From Pseudomonas taetrolens (GTDB lineage Bacteria; Pseudomonadota; Gammaproteobacteria; Pseudomonadales; Pseudomonadaceae), in assembly GCF_900475285.1 (NCBI RefSeq), contig NZ_LS483370.1, forward strand, positions 758,001 through 822,000: a stretch of 64,000 bases of DNA, given 5' to 3'. This document shows, piece after piece, positions 49,640 to 59,121 of the stretch. How positions within the stretch are numbered: the first letter of the stretch is position 1; each line of letters begins with the position of its first letter. A model generated the notes under the pieces. The model had not been told where the DNA came from. It did no database searches and saw only the letters and a program-made list of their open reading frames with translations. Both the position numbers and the translations under genes were made by a program.

Positions 49640-49671
49640 AAAAGCCCCGGCCATCAGATGGGCGGGGCTTT
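49640..49671 (-). terminator. Terminator-like hairpin after piuA
   Basis: A long GC-rich stem AAAGCCCCGCCCAT / ATGGCCGGGGCTTT (one mismatch) lies just past the piuA stop on the minus strand, with a short U-tract. Confidence 0.7.
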
Positions 49672-49689
49672 GCACAGCTTAACTCCGGT

Positions 49690-51990
49690 TTAGAAGTGGA
49701 AGCTGGTGGTCAACAAGGCAGTACGACCCGCTGCCTGGTTAGCAAAGTGGGTGGAGAAGGCTTTGTCGTAGTAGGTCTTGTCAGTCAGGTTTTGCACGTT
49801 TAGTTGCAGATCAACGTTTTTGCTCAGCTTGTAGCTGGCCATGGCGTCATAGCGGGTGTATGCCGGAACGTAAGTAGTGTTAGCCACGTTACCGAATACT
49901 TCATCAACGTAGAATGCGCCACCACCGATGCTCAGCTTGGGAGTGATTGCGTAGGTTGTCCACAGGCTGGCGCTGTTACGCGGGGTGTTAGGTAACTGGT
50001 TACCGTTGGTGGCTTTGTTCAGCGGGCCGCCATCCTGTTGCTTGCCATCCATGTAGCTATAGCCTGCAAACACCTGCCATTGATCGGTAATCTTACCGGT
50101 TGCAGACAGCTCTATACCGTCGACGCGGGTTTTACCGGCGTTCTCATAAGAGTCGGCGTCGACCTGCACGCGGGTATTTTCTTTTTCGGTGCGGAAGATT
50201 GCAGCAGTCAGAGACAGACGGTCATTGAGTACATCCCACTTGGTACCGATCTCGTAATTGGTGGTTTCTTCAGGTTCCATGTCGCTGTCGATCAGCTTGC
50301 CGGTGCGATCTGGAGTACCGCTCAATGGGTTGCCATCGGTACCTTCACCCAGCATTGCTCCTGGAGGTGTTGCCGATGTGGCGTAAGAGGCGTAGATGCT
50401 GCCGTTAGGTGCCACCTTCCAGACCAGGCCCAACTGGCCAGTGAAGAAGTCACTTTTATCATTGCCTTTATAGGTCGTCGCACCTGCAGCCGTATAGGAC
50501 TTGTACTTGGTGTCGAAATGGTCGTAACGCAGTCCCATGTTCAACAACCACTCAGGCGACAGTTCCAGAGTGTCCATCGCGTAAATTGCGCGAGTGGTAC
50601 TGGACGTGTCGGTACCCGCGTAGTTACGTGCGATCGAACCGCTCCAAGGATCATCCGGGTTCGGGTTACCGAGGGATGTGCAGTTGTAGCCGCTTGGTGC
50701 GCCGATCATGGACGGGTCACAGGCCGAGGCCGAGGAACCATTGGTATTGGTGTCGACGGTATACGACGACTTCTCGCTGGTCTCGCGGCTGATCTCGATA
50801 CCGGTGGAGAAGCTGTTTTTGAAGCCCGCGACGTAGAAATCGCCAAAGAGGTCTGTCTGGTTGGTCGTGGTGGCAGTGTTGCCTACCCGGGTGTTGGCAC
50901 GGCGCCAGACGCTGCCGTTGTTGACGTTGGCTTTACTGTCATCCGGTTGGGTCAGGATGTAGTCCTGCATGGTATTGCCATGACGCAGGGTGTTCTTGAT
51001 GGTCAGGTTTTCATTGAAATCATGCTCAAACGCAAAGGTCGCGATGTCAGCGCGTGTTTTGCGGAAATCACGATTGGTCAGACCATAGAAATTGCTGCTG
51101 TCGCCGCCATTGGTCGGCTTGTCCGGGCTGGCGGCAGTGTGGGTTTTACCCACGGAGAAACCGTATGGAATGCCCGAGTCCGGTAGGTCGTTGCTTTCCA
51201 TGTGGTAGTAATCAAGGTTGACGCGGGTGTCTGTGCCCAGGCCAAACGCCAGCGAAGGTGCAATGCCCCAGCGGTCGTAATTGACCTTGTCGCGACCGGC
51301 CACATTGCTTTCGTGGCTCATCAGGTTCAAGCGGCCGGCAACGGTGTCGCTGAACTGGTAGTTACCGTCCAGTGTGTAGCGTTGAGTCTGGTCTGAACCC
51401 CAGGTGTAACCGGCGTCAAACGAGTTACCCAGGTGGGCTTTTTTGCTGATCATGTTGATGGTGCCGCCAGCTGCACCACGTCCGCCAAATGCCGAATTCG
51501 GGCCCTTGGAAACTTCAATTGTTTCAATCGCGAAAATTTCGCGGCTCTGGGCACCTGTATCTCGAACACCGTCAAGGTAGGTATCACCCTGGGCATCGAA
51601 GCCGCGGATGAATGGACGGTCACCCTGAGGGTTTCCGCCTTCACCTGCGCCAAAAGTGATACCCGGGACAGTGCGCAGGGCGTCTTGCAGTGAGGTGGCG
51701 GCAGTGTCTTTGATTAGCTGCTGCGGGACCACAGTGATCGAGCGGGGCGTGTCGATCAGGGGGGCGGTGTATTTAGGGGAGCTGGCTTTTTCAGTCTGAT
51801 ACGACTGTTCAGTCTGCTCACCCGTAACGGTTGTCGCGCCGAGGGAAATGCTGTTGCCCTGTGCTTTGCTTTCTGTGCTCTCGGCCGCTTGTGCCATATG
51901 GGCAGCGGAGGTCGCCGTGAGGGCGACGCCAATGGCCGAGGCCAGGAGCCGCGGTGAGCTGACAGGTATTTTTATCGGTTGGCGCGACAT
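49690..51990 (-). CDS. piuA: TonB-dependent catecholate siderophore receptor PiuA
   Basis: The 766-residue outer-membrane receptor has a signal peptide (about 1-34, ending AAHMAQA), a TonB box region and plug domain (about 60-190; TPRSITVVPQQLIKDT, ALRTVPGITFGAGEGGN) and a beta-barrel ending in the aromatic LTTSFHF. It belongs to the Fiu/PiuA type that imports catechol siderophores and siderophore-drug conjugates. Start at 51990 gives a proper signal peptide; the upstream 56 residues of the open frame are not coding. Fur-box candidate 63 bases upstream. Confidence 0.93.
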   Translation of the reverse strand: MSRQPIKIPVSSPRLLASAIGVALTATSAAHMAQAAESTESKAQGNSISLGATTVTGEQTEQSYQTEKASSPKYTAPLIDTPRSITVVPQQLIKDTAATSLQDALRTVPGITFGAGEGGNPQGDRPFIRGFDAQGDTYLDGVRDTGAQSREIFAIETIEVSKGPNSAFGGRGAAGGTINMISKKAHLGNSFDAGYTWGSDQTQRYTLDGNYQFSDTVAGRLNLMSHESNVAGRDKVNYDRWGIAPSLAFGLGTDTRVNLDYYHMESNDLPDSGIPYGFSVGKTHTAASPDKPTNGGDSSNFYGLTNRDFRKTRADIATFAFEHDFNENLTIKNTLRHGNTMQDYILTQPDDSKANVNNGSVWRRANTRVGNTATTTNQTDLFGDFYVAGFKNSFSTGIEISRETSEKSSYTVDTNTNGSSASACDPSMIGAPSGYNCTSLGNPNPDDPWSGSIARNYAGTDTSSTTRAIYAMDTLELSPEWLLNMGLRYDHFDTKYKSYTAAGATTYKGNDKSDFFTGQLGLVWKVAPNGSIYASYATSATPPGAMLGEGTDGNPLSGTPDRTGKLIDSDMEPEETTNYEIGTKWDVLNDRLSLTAAIFRTEKENTRVQVDADSYENAGKTRVDGIELSATGKITDQWQVFAGYSYMDGKQQDGGPLNKATNGNQLPNTPRNSASLWTTYAITPKLSIGGGAFYVDEVFGNVANTTYVPAYTRYDAMASYKLSKNVDLQLNVQNLTDKTYYDKAFSTHFANQAAGRTALLTTSFHF

Positions 51991-52052
51991 GTGTAGAACC
52001 CTTCCCCCAGAATTTGAGTCGCAAAATATAGTGCAAACAATTCCTTGTATCA

Positions 52053-52073
52053 ATTGAGAGAGATTGCTATTTG
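52053..52073 (-). promoter_or_regulatory. Candidate Fur box of piuA
   Basis: ATTGAGAGAGATTGCTATTT resembles the Fur consensus at 15 of 21 positions over 52053-52073, 63 bases upstream of the piuA start on the minus strand. Confidence 0.5.
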
Positions 52074-52158
52074 CGCAAAACTTACATTCTTTACAGTTTC
52101 TCTTGACGTTTTTTTCACGTCCCTTCGTAACCCCTTTTCTTAACGGGGTTTTACACAA

Positions 52159-52179
52159 TCAATAAGAATCAATACCATT
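52159..52179 (+). promoter_or_regulatory. Candidate Fur box of piuC
   Basis: The segment TCAATAAGAATCAATACC matches the Fur consensus on the opposite strand at 15 of 21 positions, 30 bases before the piuC ATG. Confidence 0.5.
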
Positions 52180-52208
52180 GGCATCCCTTTGCTTTCAGGT
52201 ATCGCGCC

Positions 52209-52889
52209 ATGCTGCTGCATATTCCCGGCTTGTTTTCCCGTGAGGAAGTCGTGCGCATCCGCGAGGCCCTGCAGCAGACGGACTGGGCTGACGGCAAAAT
52301 CACTGCAGGTTTTCAGTCGGCCAAGGCCAAGCACAACCTGCAATTGCCCGAAGGCCATCCGTTGGGCCATGAGATCGGTGCTGCAATGCTCGACCGGTTG
52401 TGGAAAAACCCGCTGTTCATGTCGGCCGCCTTGCCGCACAAGGTTTTCCCGCCGCTTCTCAATTGCTACACCGCTGGCGGCAGCTTCGATTTCCATATCG
52501 ACAATGCCGTGCGACAACCCAAAAACAGTGCGGAGCGGGTGCGCACTGATTTGTCGTCGACGCTGTTTCTCAGCGACCCTGAGGATTACGACGGCGGCGA
52601 ACTGGTAATTCAGGACACTTTCGGTACCCAGCAGATCAAGCTGCCGGCGGGCGACATGGTGCTGTATCCCGGCACCAGCCTGCACAAGGTCAATGCGGTC
52701 ACGCGGGGCACGCGCTACGCATCGTTTTTCTGGACCCAAAGCCTGGTGCGCGAAGACAGCCAGCGCACGTTGTTGTTTGAAATGGACGGTGCGATCCAGC
52801 AACTGACCCGTGACGTCCCCGATCACCCCTCGCTGATCCAGCTCACGGGCACCTACCACAACCTGTTGCGTCGCTGGGTTGAGGTCTAG
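52209..52889 (+). CDS. piuC: PKHD-type iron/2-oxoglutarate hydroxylase PiuC
   Basis: The 226-residue dioxygenase has iron ligands His96 and Asp98 in FHIDNAV, a distal His159 in GTSLHKV and Arg169 for 2-oxoglutarate. PiuC is induced by iron starvation with PiuA; its substrate is unknown, perhaps a siderophore or protein. It is divergent from piuA and followed closely by the Sel1 gene. Confidence 0.94.
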   Translation: MLLHIPGLFSREEVVRIREALQQTDWADGKITAGFQSAKAKHNLQLPEGHPLGHEIGAAMLDRLWKNPLFMSAALPHKVFPPLLNCYTAGGSFDFHIDNAVRQPKNSAERVRTDLSSTLFLSDPEDYDGGELVIQDTFGTQQIKLPAGDMVLYPGTSLHKVNAVTRGTRYASFFWTQSLVREDSQRTLLFEMDGAIQQLTRDVPDHPSLIQLTGTYHNLLRRWVEV

Positions 52890-52892
52890 GCC

Positions 52893-53645
52893 ATGAGCTT
52901 TCAGTTACGCCGTGAAGAAGTGCTCGACGGTGAGCAACTGACCGCCATGCTGAGTGAAAACCCGGCCCGGGCGGCGCAGGCGATTCTGATGGCCGCCAAA
53001 CAGGGGATTGTCGAGGGGCAGGCCCTGCTGGGGCAAATCCTGCTGGACGGGCAGGGTATCGCGCGCGATCCGGCCCTGGCCCGACGCTGGTTCCAGATTG
53101 CAGCCGATGCCGGTCACCTGATGGCGCGCAACATGCTGGGTCGTTGCTGGGAGCACGGCTGGGGCGGGGCGGTGAACTTGACCCGGGCTGCGCAGGAGTA
53201 TCGCCAGGCGGCCGGGCAAGGCCAGGAGTGGGCGCTCTACAACTATGCCAACCTGCTGGCGACGGGACGCGGTGTGGCTGAGGATCAGGTGGGGGCCTTG
53301 GCGTGTTATCGCCAGGCGGCTGATTTGGGGCACGCCAAGTCGATGAACCTGGTGGGGCGTTATCTTGAGGAGGGCGTTCATTGCCCCCAGGATAAAGACG
53401 CTGCCTGCCTCTGGTACAAACACTCCGCTGAGGCCGGCGATTTTCGCGGGCAATTCAGCCATGCCTCTGTACTGGCAGAGTCCGGCAATATCGAGCAGGC
53501 GTTGGTCTGGTTCGGGCGGGCGCTGGAGGGCGGTAACCTCAAGTTTCTTGAGGTGGCACAGGGCACATTGCTGGCAGCGCAACATCCGCAGGTGCGGGCT
53601 CTGGCTGATAACTATGCACGGCGAGCGGCTCAGCTGACGGTGTAA
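52893..53645 (+). CDS. Sel1-repeat (TPR-like) protein next to piuC
   Basis: The 250-residue protein has four to five Sel1-like repeats (about 30-230), for example AGHLMARNMLGRCWEHGWGG, WALYNYANLLATGRGVAEDQ and AKSMNLVGRYLEEG. There is no signal peptide, so it is probably a cytoplasmic scaffold. It lies 3 bases after piuC, suggesting co-transcription and an iron-related role. A bidirectional terminator follows. Confidence 0.9.
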   Translation: MSFQLRREEVLDGEQLTAMLSENPARAAQAILMAAKQGIVEGQALLGQILLDGQGIARDPALARRWFQIAADAGHLMARNMLGRCWEHGWGGAVNLTRAAQEYRQAAGQGQEWALYNYANLLATGRGVAEDQVGALACYRQAADLGHAKSMNLVGRYLEEGVHCPQDKDAACLWYKHSAEAGDFRGQFSHASVLAESGNIEQALVWFGRALEGGNLKFLEVAQGTLLAAQHPQVRALADNYARRAAQLTV

Positions 53646-53676
53646 CCGGCCACCGCAGGCGGCGAAAAAGAGACAC

Positions 53677-53709
53677 AAAAAAGCCCATGACGCCGTCATG
53701 GGCTTTTTT
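53677..53709. terminator. Bidirectional terminator between the Sel1 gene and speC
   Basis: A 16-bp stem AAAAAAGCCCATGACG / CGTCATGGGCTTTTTT with a one-base centre as drawn serves both convergent genes. Confidence 0.9.
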
Positions 53710-53721
53710 GCATACCGGCGG

Positions 53722-54885
53722 TTACAGGTAGAACGACTTCAGTGGCGGGAAGCCATTGAACTCAACTGCGCTGTAGCTGGTGGTATAGGCACCGGTCGAC
53801 AGCCAGTACAGGCGATCGCCAATGGCCAGGTTCAGCGGCAGACCGTACTTGTAGTTTTCGTACATGATGTCGGCGCTGTCACAGGTTGGGCCGGCGATCA
53901 CGACTTCTTCCATCTCGCCCTTTTTCTCGGTCCAGATCGGGAACTTGATGGATTCGTCCATGGTTTCGATCAGCCCCGAGAATTTGCCCACATCGGTGTA
54001 TACCCAACGCTCGACGGCGGTGCGGGATTTACGGGCGACCAATACCACTTCACTCACCAGAATCCCGGCGTTGGCGATCAACGAACGGCCCGGCTCCAGA
54101 ATGATTTCCGGCAACTCGTCACCGAAATCTTCCTTCAGGAAGCGGATGATTTCTTCGGCGTAGGTTTCCAGGCTGTTGGTACGGGTGATGTAGTTGGCCG
54201 GGAAGCCGCCACCCATGTTGATCAGCTTGAGGACGATGCCGTCTTCTTCTTTCAGGCGCTCGAAGATCACTTTGACCTTGGCGATGGCTGCATCCCATAC
54301 GCTGATATCACGCTGTTGGGAGCCGACGTGGAACGAAATGCCATAAGGCACCAGGCCCAGGTCACGAGCCAGAATCAGCAGGTCCATGGCCATGTCGGTC
54401 TGGCAGCCGAATTTGCGTGACAGGGGCCAGTCAGCGGTGGTCGAGCCTTCAGTCAGAATACGCACATACACTTTCGAACCCGGGGCAGCCTTGGCGATAT
54501 TGCGCAAGTCGGCTTCGGAGTCTGTGGAGAACAGACGCACGCCCTTCTCGTAGAAGTAGCGGATGTCCTTGGATTTTTTGATGGTGTTGCCGTAGCTGAT
54601 GCGGTCGGCGCTGACACCACGGTCCATGACCTTGTCCAGCTCGTAGATCGAGGCGATGTCGAAGCTCGAACCCTTGTCTTTCAACAGGTCGATAATCTCG
54701 ACGGCAGGGTTGGCCTTGACGGCGTAGTAGACCTTGGCAAATTCGAAGCCGGCGCGCAGGTCATCATAGGCCTGGCTGATCATGGCGGTGTCGATCACCA
54801 CGAACGGGGTTTCCTGGGTGTCAGCGAAAGCCTTCATTTTCTGGAAGGTATCGCGCGCGTAATAGTCTTCGACCTGGATCGGCAT
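53722..54885 (-). CDS. speC: Ornithine decarboxylase (fold type III)
   Basis: The 387-residue PLP enzyme makes putrescine from ornithine. The PLP Lys is Lys57 in YYAVKANP; HVGSQQRD, NMGGGFPANY, LEPGRSLIANAG and GPTCDSAD with the catalytic Cys are present. This is the alanine-racemase fold (eukaryotic-like) class, not the large E. coli SpeC fold. It is monocistronic and followed by a terminator. Confidence 0.95.
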   Translation of the reverse strand: MPIQVEDYYARDTFQKMKAFADTQETPFVVIDTAMISQAYDDLRAGFEFAKVYYAVKANPAVEIIDLLKDKGSSFDIASIYELDKVMDRGVSADRISYGNTIKKSKDIRYFYEKGVRLFSTDSEADLRNIAKAAPGSKVYVRILTEGSTTADWPLSRKFGCQTDMAMDLLILARDLGLVPYGISFHVGSQQRDISVWDAAIAKVKVIFERLKEEDGIVLKLINMGGGFPANYITRTNSLETYAEEIIRFLKEDFGDELPEIILEPGRSLIANAGILVSEVVLVARKSRTAVERWVYTDVGKFSGLIETMDESIKFPIWTEKKGEMEEVVIAGPTCDSADIMYENYKYGLPLNLAIGDRLYWLSTGAYTTSYSAVEFNGFPPLKSFYL

Positions 54886-55319
54886 GCTAAGGGACTCCTA
54901 GTGGCAAACGTAATCAATAAATGGGCGCAACTGAACATCCTCCGTATCCCCACTTTGGTTCGCCTACTTCCCAAGGCATGTCCGCCGAAAGCAAAAAAGG
55001 TAAATGAACCTTGCTGTCTCGTCGTCAGTACTTGAGCCGGATGGATCGTTTCCAGCATGGATGTTCGGCGCGAACTTTAGGGGGTGATTGCGCTTTGATC
55101 AACAAAAAATGTCGCGTTTTTGCACGAGTTCGTCGGGGGCTCAATCTCAGCTATTTAAGTAACCGACCTTGATGACGTAGTGATGTTCCCGCAGGAGGGG
55201 AGTTGGCGGGTGTCGCGGGGGATTGCAGGTGCGAGCTGGCCCGCGATGCAGGCAACCCGGCAGGTCTTGAGTGCCGGGTTGATGCGCTCGCGAGCACGCT
55301 CGCTTCTACAGGGCAATCA
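54886..55319. other. speC-osmoprotectant transporter intergenic region with a REPIN
   Basis: The 434-base gap holds the speC 5' side and, at 55225-55312, a REPIN-like inverted pair. A poly-A-rich stretch around 55098-55120 precedes it. No gene is convincing. Confidence 0.6.
55225..55312. repeat. Degenerate REPIN
   Basis: A left REP arm GCAGGTGCGAGCTGGCCCGC and a right arm that reads TGTAGAAGCGAGCGTGCTCG on the minus strand are related inverted copies of the GTAGGAGCGAGC-type REP of pseudomonads, partly decayed. It is of a different REP class from the one at 46835. Confidence 0.6.
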
Positions 55320-56477
55320 TCAGGCGATTGCTGTTTCTGCGGGGGAAACAATGCTGGTCTTGGCGCCGCGGGAGCGACCGGAGCTGAGGTACGCCGCAAT
55401 CGATTCCTGGGTCACTTCGCCCAGGAACACGCGCTCGGCGTCCATCACCGGCAGCCATGAGCGATTGAACTCGTACATGCGCGACAACAGGATACGCAAG
55501 TGTTCATCGAACGCTGCCGTGGCATTGAACTCGCGCAGATACTGGCCGCACGTCCCGGTCTGGCGGTGCAGGTCACGACGACGGACGTAACCCAATGCTT
55601 TGTTATCGGCGCAGGTCACAACCACATAGCGGCGGTCGAGTTCGTCCATCAGCTCCAATGCATCGGCTACCGGGGTTTCAGGGCTGACAGACGGTGCGTT
55701 ATCCGCCGCGTCTTCGGCCTTGACCAGCAACAGGCGCTTGAGCGTGCTGTCCTGGCCAACAAAGTTGCTGACAAAGTCATCGGCCGGGTGGGCAAGCAAG
55801 GTATCGGGATGATCCATTTGCAGCAGCTTGCCGCCACGGAAGATGGCGATTTTATCGCCCAGCTTGATTGCCTCGTCGATGTCGTGGCTGACCATGATCA
55901 CGGTCTTGTTCAGCGCACGCTGCATCTCGAAAAACTCGTTCTGGATCATCTCGCGGTTGATCGGGTCGACCGCGCCGAACGGTTCATCCATTAATAGCAG
56001 CGGTGCATCTGCCGCCAGCGCACGAATCACGCCGATCCGCTGTTGCTGACCGCCCGACAGTTCACGGGGGTAGCGGTTGAGGTACTGCTTGGGTTCAAGC
56101 TTGATCATGCTCATCAGTTCACGGGCGCGATCGTGGCACTTCTGTTTATCCCAGCCCAGCAAGCGCGGAACAATGGTGATGTTCTCCTCGATGGTCATGT
56201 TCGGGAACAGGCCGATCTGCTGGATCACATAACCGATGTTGCGACGCAGGGTCACCGGATCGAGGTCGGTGGTGTCTTCGCCGTTGATCAGGATCTTGCC
56301 GGAGGTCGGCTTGATCAGGCGGTTGATCATTTTCAGCGTGGTGCTTTTACCGCAACCCGAAGGCCCCAGGAATACGCAGATTTCGCCTTCGTTGACGGTC
56401 AGGCTTACCGAGTCCACGGCTTTCACGTCTTTGCCGTTGCTTTGGAAGGTCTTGCTGAGGTTTTGAAGTTCGATCAT
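55320..56477 (-). CDS. Osmoprotectant ABC transporter ATP-binding protein
   Basis: The 385-residue ATPase has Walker A GPSGCGKST, signature LSGGQQQR, Walker B LLLMDEP and C-terminal CBS domains (about 255-370; ALELMDELDRRYVVV). It resembles OpuCA/OsmV and powers import of glycine betaine, choline or related solutes. It overlaps the upstream permease gene by four bases; AAGGACT precedes the ATG. Confidence 0.9.
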   Translation of the reverse strand: MIELQNLSKTFQSNGKDVKAVDSVSLTVNEGEICVFLGPSGCGKSTTLKMINRLIKPTSGKILINGEDTTDLDPVTLRRNIGYVIQQIGLFPNMTIEENITIVPRLLGWDKQKCHDRARELMSMIKLEPKQYLNRYPRELSGGQQQRIGVIRALAADAPLLLMDEPFGAVDPINREMIQNEFFEMQRALNKTVIMVSHDIDEAIKLGDKIAIFRGGKLLQMDHPDTLLAHPADDFVSNFVGQDSTLKRLLLVKAEDAADNAPSVSPETPVADALELMDELDRRYVVVTCADNKALGYVRRRDLHRQTGTCGQYLREFNATAAFDEHLRILLSRMYEFNRSWLPVMDAERVFLGEVTQESIAAYLSSGRSRGAKTSIVSPAETAIA

Positions 56478-57127
56478 TTGAGTAGTCCTTTTGGAGTCAG
56501 CATGCGTTGCAACCATTGCAAAAACAGGTCAGCGATAATGGCCAGAACACTGACCAGTACGGCACCCACGATTAGCATCGACATGTCGCTACGGCTGATT
56601 GCAGCAAGAATAAGTACACCCAGGCCACCGGCGCCGATGGTGGCGGCGATGGTCATGACACCAATGTTCATCACCACGGCGGTGCGCACACCGGCCAGGA
56701 TCACCGGCACTGCGATGGGCAGCTCAACCATGCGCAAGCGCTGGCTGAAGGTCATGCCGATGCCGCGGGCGGCTTCACGAATACCCGGTTCCACGCCGGT
56801 GAGGGCGAGGAAGGTATTGCGCATGATCGGTAACAATGAATAGAGGAGCACGGCGGTGATTGCCGGCATCGGCCCCAGTCCCTGGCCGAACTTGGAGTAG
56901 AACGGCAGCAGCAGGCCAAACAGGGCGATGGACGGGACGGTCAGCAATACTGTGGCGCTGGCCTGCATCGGGCCGGCCAGGCTCGGGAGACGGGTCATCA
57001 GCACCCCCAGCGGCACCCCGACCACAATCGCCAGGGTCACGGCGATCCCGACCAGCGTGATGTGCTGCCAGGTCAGGTGCAGAACCAGTGACCAGTCCAT
57101 ATGGGAAAAGGCGTTCAGAAATTCCAT
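56474..57127 (-). CDS. Osmoprotectant ABC transporter permease
   Basis: The 217-residue permease has about five membrane segments and the inner-membrane component motif EAARGIGMTFSQRLRMVELPIAVPVILAG. It resembles OpuCB/OsmW. GGAGGAAAA precedes the ATG. The second permease of the operon is the last-listed gene of the four. Confidence 0.9.
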   Translation of the reverse strand: MEFLNAFSHMDWSLVLHLTWQHITLVGIAVTLAIVVGVPLGVLMTRLPSLAGPMQASATVLLTVPSIALFGLLLPFYSKFGQGLGPMPAITAVLLYSLLPIMRNTFLALTGVEPGIREAARGIGMTFSQRLRMVELPIAVPVILAGVRTAVVMNIGVMTIAATIGAGGLGVLILAAISRSDMSMLIVGAVLVSVLAIIADLFLQWLQRMLTPKGLLK

Positions 57128-57142
57128 GTCTTTTCCTCCGGA

Positions 57143-58045
57143 TCAGTTAATAGAAGGCAGTGGATGCTGGCGCAGGAAGTCTGCGGCCACCCTGGACGGG
57201 CTTTCGTGGTTTACGTCGACCCGGGCGTTCAACTGGCGCATGGTCTCATCGTCAAACAGATCGGCCAGCGGTTTGAGCAGGGCTGCCAGGTCCGGATGGG
57301 CGTCCAGATAGGCCTTGCTTACGACGGGAGCGGCGGTGTAGTCCGGGAAGTAATGCAGGTCGTCACTGAGCAGCTTGAGTTTGAAGGCGCTCAGGCGGCC
57401 ATCGGTGGTGTAGACGAGTCCGGCAAATACCTGGCCGTTTTTCAGCGCGGTGTAGACCAGCCCGGCGTCCATCTGGCGGATGTTCTTGCGGGTCAGGTCC
57501 ATGTCATACAGCTTGACCATGCCCAGCAAGCCATCTGAACGATTGGCAAACTCGGTATCCAGTGCCATGAGCGCACCCTTATTTTCAGGATCGCGCAGCG
57601 CCTTGTTCAAATCGCTGATGGTGTTGATATCAGGATATTGCTCGGCCACGTTCTGCGGCAGTGCCAGGGCGTAGGTGTTGCTGAATCTGGACGGGTGCAG
57701 CCAGATGAGTCCCTTTTTTTCATCGAGTTCTTTAACTCGGTCGTAGGATTGTTGGCTGTCGAGTTTCTCGGTGACATGGTTGTATGCCACCAGCGAGACG
57801 CCGGTGTATTCCCAGAGCAGATCCAGTTGCCCGGACTCCTGGGCACTGCGTGCCAGACTGCTGCCAAGCCCGCCGGTAACCTGCGTTTTGTAGCCCCTGC
57901 TGTTGAGGTATTGCGAGGTGATTTCGGCGAGCAGGGTCTGCTCGGTAAACACTCGTGCGCCAATCCGGATCAAGGGTTTTTCAGCGGCTTGGGCAATGCC
58001 TGCGAACAGCAGGATGCAGCCTAAAAACAAGCTAATTTTTTTCAT
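57143..58045 (-). CDS. Osmoprotectant ABC transporter substrate-binding protein
   Basis: The 300-residue protein has a signal peptide (about 1-20, ending AQA) and the OsmF/OpuCC-like domain with RIGARVFTEQTLLAEITSQYL and LDLLWEYTGVSLVAYN. It is predicted to be periplasmic and to bind quaternary ammonium compounds; the exact ligand is not visible. AAGGAATCT precedes the start. Confidence 0.9.
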   Translation of the reverse strand: MKKISLFLGCILLFAGIAQAAEKPLIRIGARVFTEQTLLAEITSQYLNSRGYKTQVTGGLGSSLARSAQESGQLDLLWEYTGVSLVAYNHVTEKLDSQQSYDRVKELDEKKGLIWLHPSRFSNTYALALPQNVAEQYPDINTISDLNKALRDPENKGALMALDTEFANRSDGLLGMVKLYDMDLTRKNIRQMDAGLVYTALKNGQVFAGLVYTTDGRLSAFKLKLLSDDLHYFPDYTAAPVVSKAYLDAHPDLAALLKPLADLFDDETMRQLNARVDVNHESPSRVAADFLRQHPLPSIN

Positions 58046-58070
58046 GGAGATTCCTTTGCTCAGCCAGACC

Positions 58071-58787
58071 TTATGCAGGTCGCAGACCGCGTTCCAGCCA
58101 GCGGCGGCTGATGAGTATCACCAGGCCATCGAGCAGCAATGCCAGCAGCGCGGTGCAGGCGGCGCCGAGGATCAGTTGCGGCTGATTGTTGAGGGCGATG
58201 CCAGGGAAAATCAGGCTGCCCAGGCTGTTGGCGCCAATCAGGAACGCCAGGGGGGCGGTACCGACGTTGATCGCCAGTGCGACCCGTACACCGCCCATGA
58301 TGATGGGCACGGCGTTGGGCAGTTCGACCCGCCAAAGCACTTGGCGCGGTGTCATGCCGATGCCGACGGCAGCTTCTTTGAGCGATCCCTGTACGTTTTT
58401 CAGGCCTTCGTAGGTGTTGCGCACGATGGGCAGCAACGAGGCAAGAAACAGGGCGAAGATGGCGGGACCACTACCGATTCCGAGAAAACCAAGCGCAATG
58501 GCCAGTACCGCGAGCGGTGGAACGGTGTTGCCGATGTTGAAGACTTGCATGAAGCGTTCCGCACGTCCGGCCATTCCGGGTCGGCTGAGGAAAATGCCGG
58601 CGGGGATCCCGATTACAAGGGCGGCGAGCATTGAAGCGAGTACGAGGTACAGATGGGCTTGCAGGTAGAACAACAGATCATCTTGATAGTGTTCGATAGT
58701 GCTGATGCCGATCCAATGGACCAACAGGGCGAGGAGGGCGACAACTGCCACACATCCCATAAGCCCTTTTCCATAGCGATTAGCCAC
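58071..58787 (-). CDS. Osmoprotectant ABC transporter permease (first gene of the operon)
   Basis: The 238-residue permease has about six membrane segments and the motif KEAAVGIGMTPRQVLWRVELPNAVPIIMGG. I chose GTG at 58787 because AAGGAG lies 7 bases upstream and the protein N-terminus (M)ANRYGKGLMG fits; the longer open frame to 58907 has no ribosome-binding site. The operon order is permease, binding protein, permease, ATPase, read on the minus strand. Confidence 0.88.
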   Translation of the reverse strand: MANRYGKGLMGCVAVVALLALLVHWIGISTIEHYQDDLLFYLQAHLYLVLASMLAALVIGIPAGIFLSRPGMAGRAERFMQVFNIGNTVPPLAVLAIALGFLGIGSGPAIFALFLASLLPIVRNTYEGLKNVQGSLKEAAVGIGMTPRQVLWRVELPNAVPIIMGGVRVALAINVGTAPLAFLIGANSLGSLIFPGIALNNQPQLILGAACTALLALLLDGLVILISRRWLERGLRPA

Positions 58788-59121
58788 AGGCGGACTCCTT
58801 TTTTTGTCGGCGAACACATTGTCGTGTGGCAGGCCATTTCTGGCTGCCGACCATGGGTTCGCGAAGAGCAACAAGCGGGCGCGAAAAACGCTGCCATCAC
58901 CTGTCATTAGCGCAGCCTCGTCAGGCTAACTTGCTGATATTTCAGCCCCTGACGGTTTGCCGCATCAGGAGAGTGGACGCCTCCACTGTCTAAAAGGTTC
59001 ACATTATTTACGGCGGATTGCCACCCTTGTGGCCAAGGTAAAGGTACCAACGGTGGCTGCACTCACCGGATTTGGGCTATAATCCGCGCCCTTTTTTGAA
59101 TCAATCGTCAGGCGATTTCCC
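58788..59121. other. Intergenic region between the osmoprotectant operon and prfC
   Basis: The divergent 334-base gap contains a small hairpin AGTGGA/TCCACT (58972-58987) and, near 59078-59083, TATAAT, a candidate -10 box for prfC 38 bases before its ATG. No open frame is convincing. Confidence 0.5.

Noticed and set aside
50038-51186. 382-residue open frame antisense to piuA
   Set aside because: It lies inside piuA in reverse and looks Val/Gly/Arg-rich, a codon-bias artefact.
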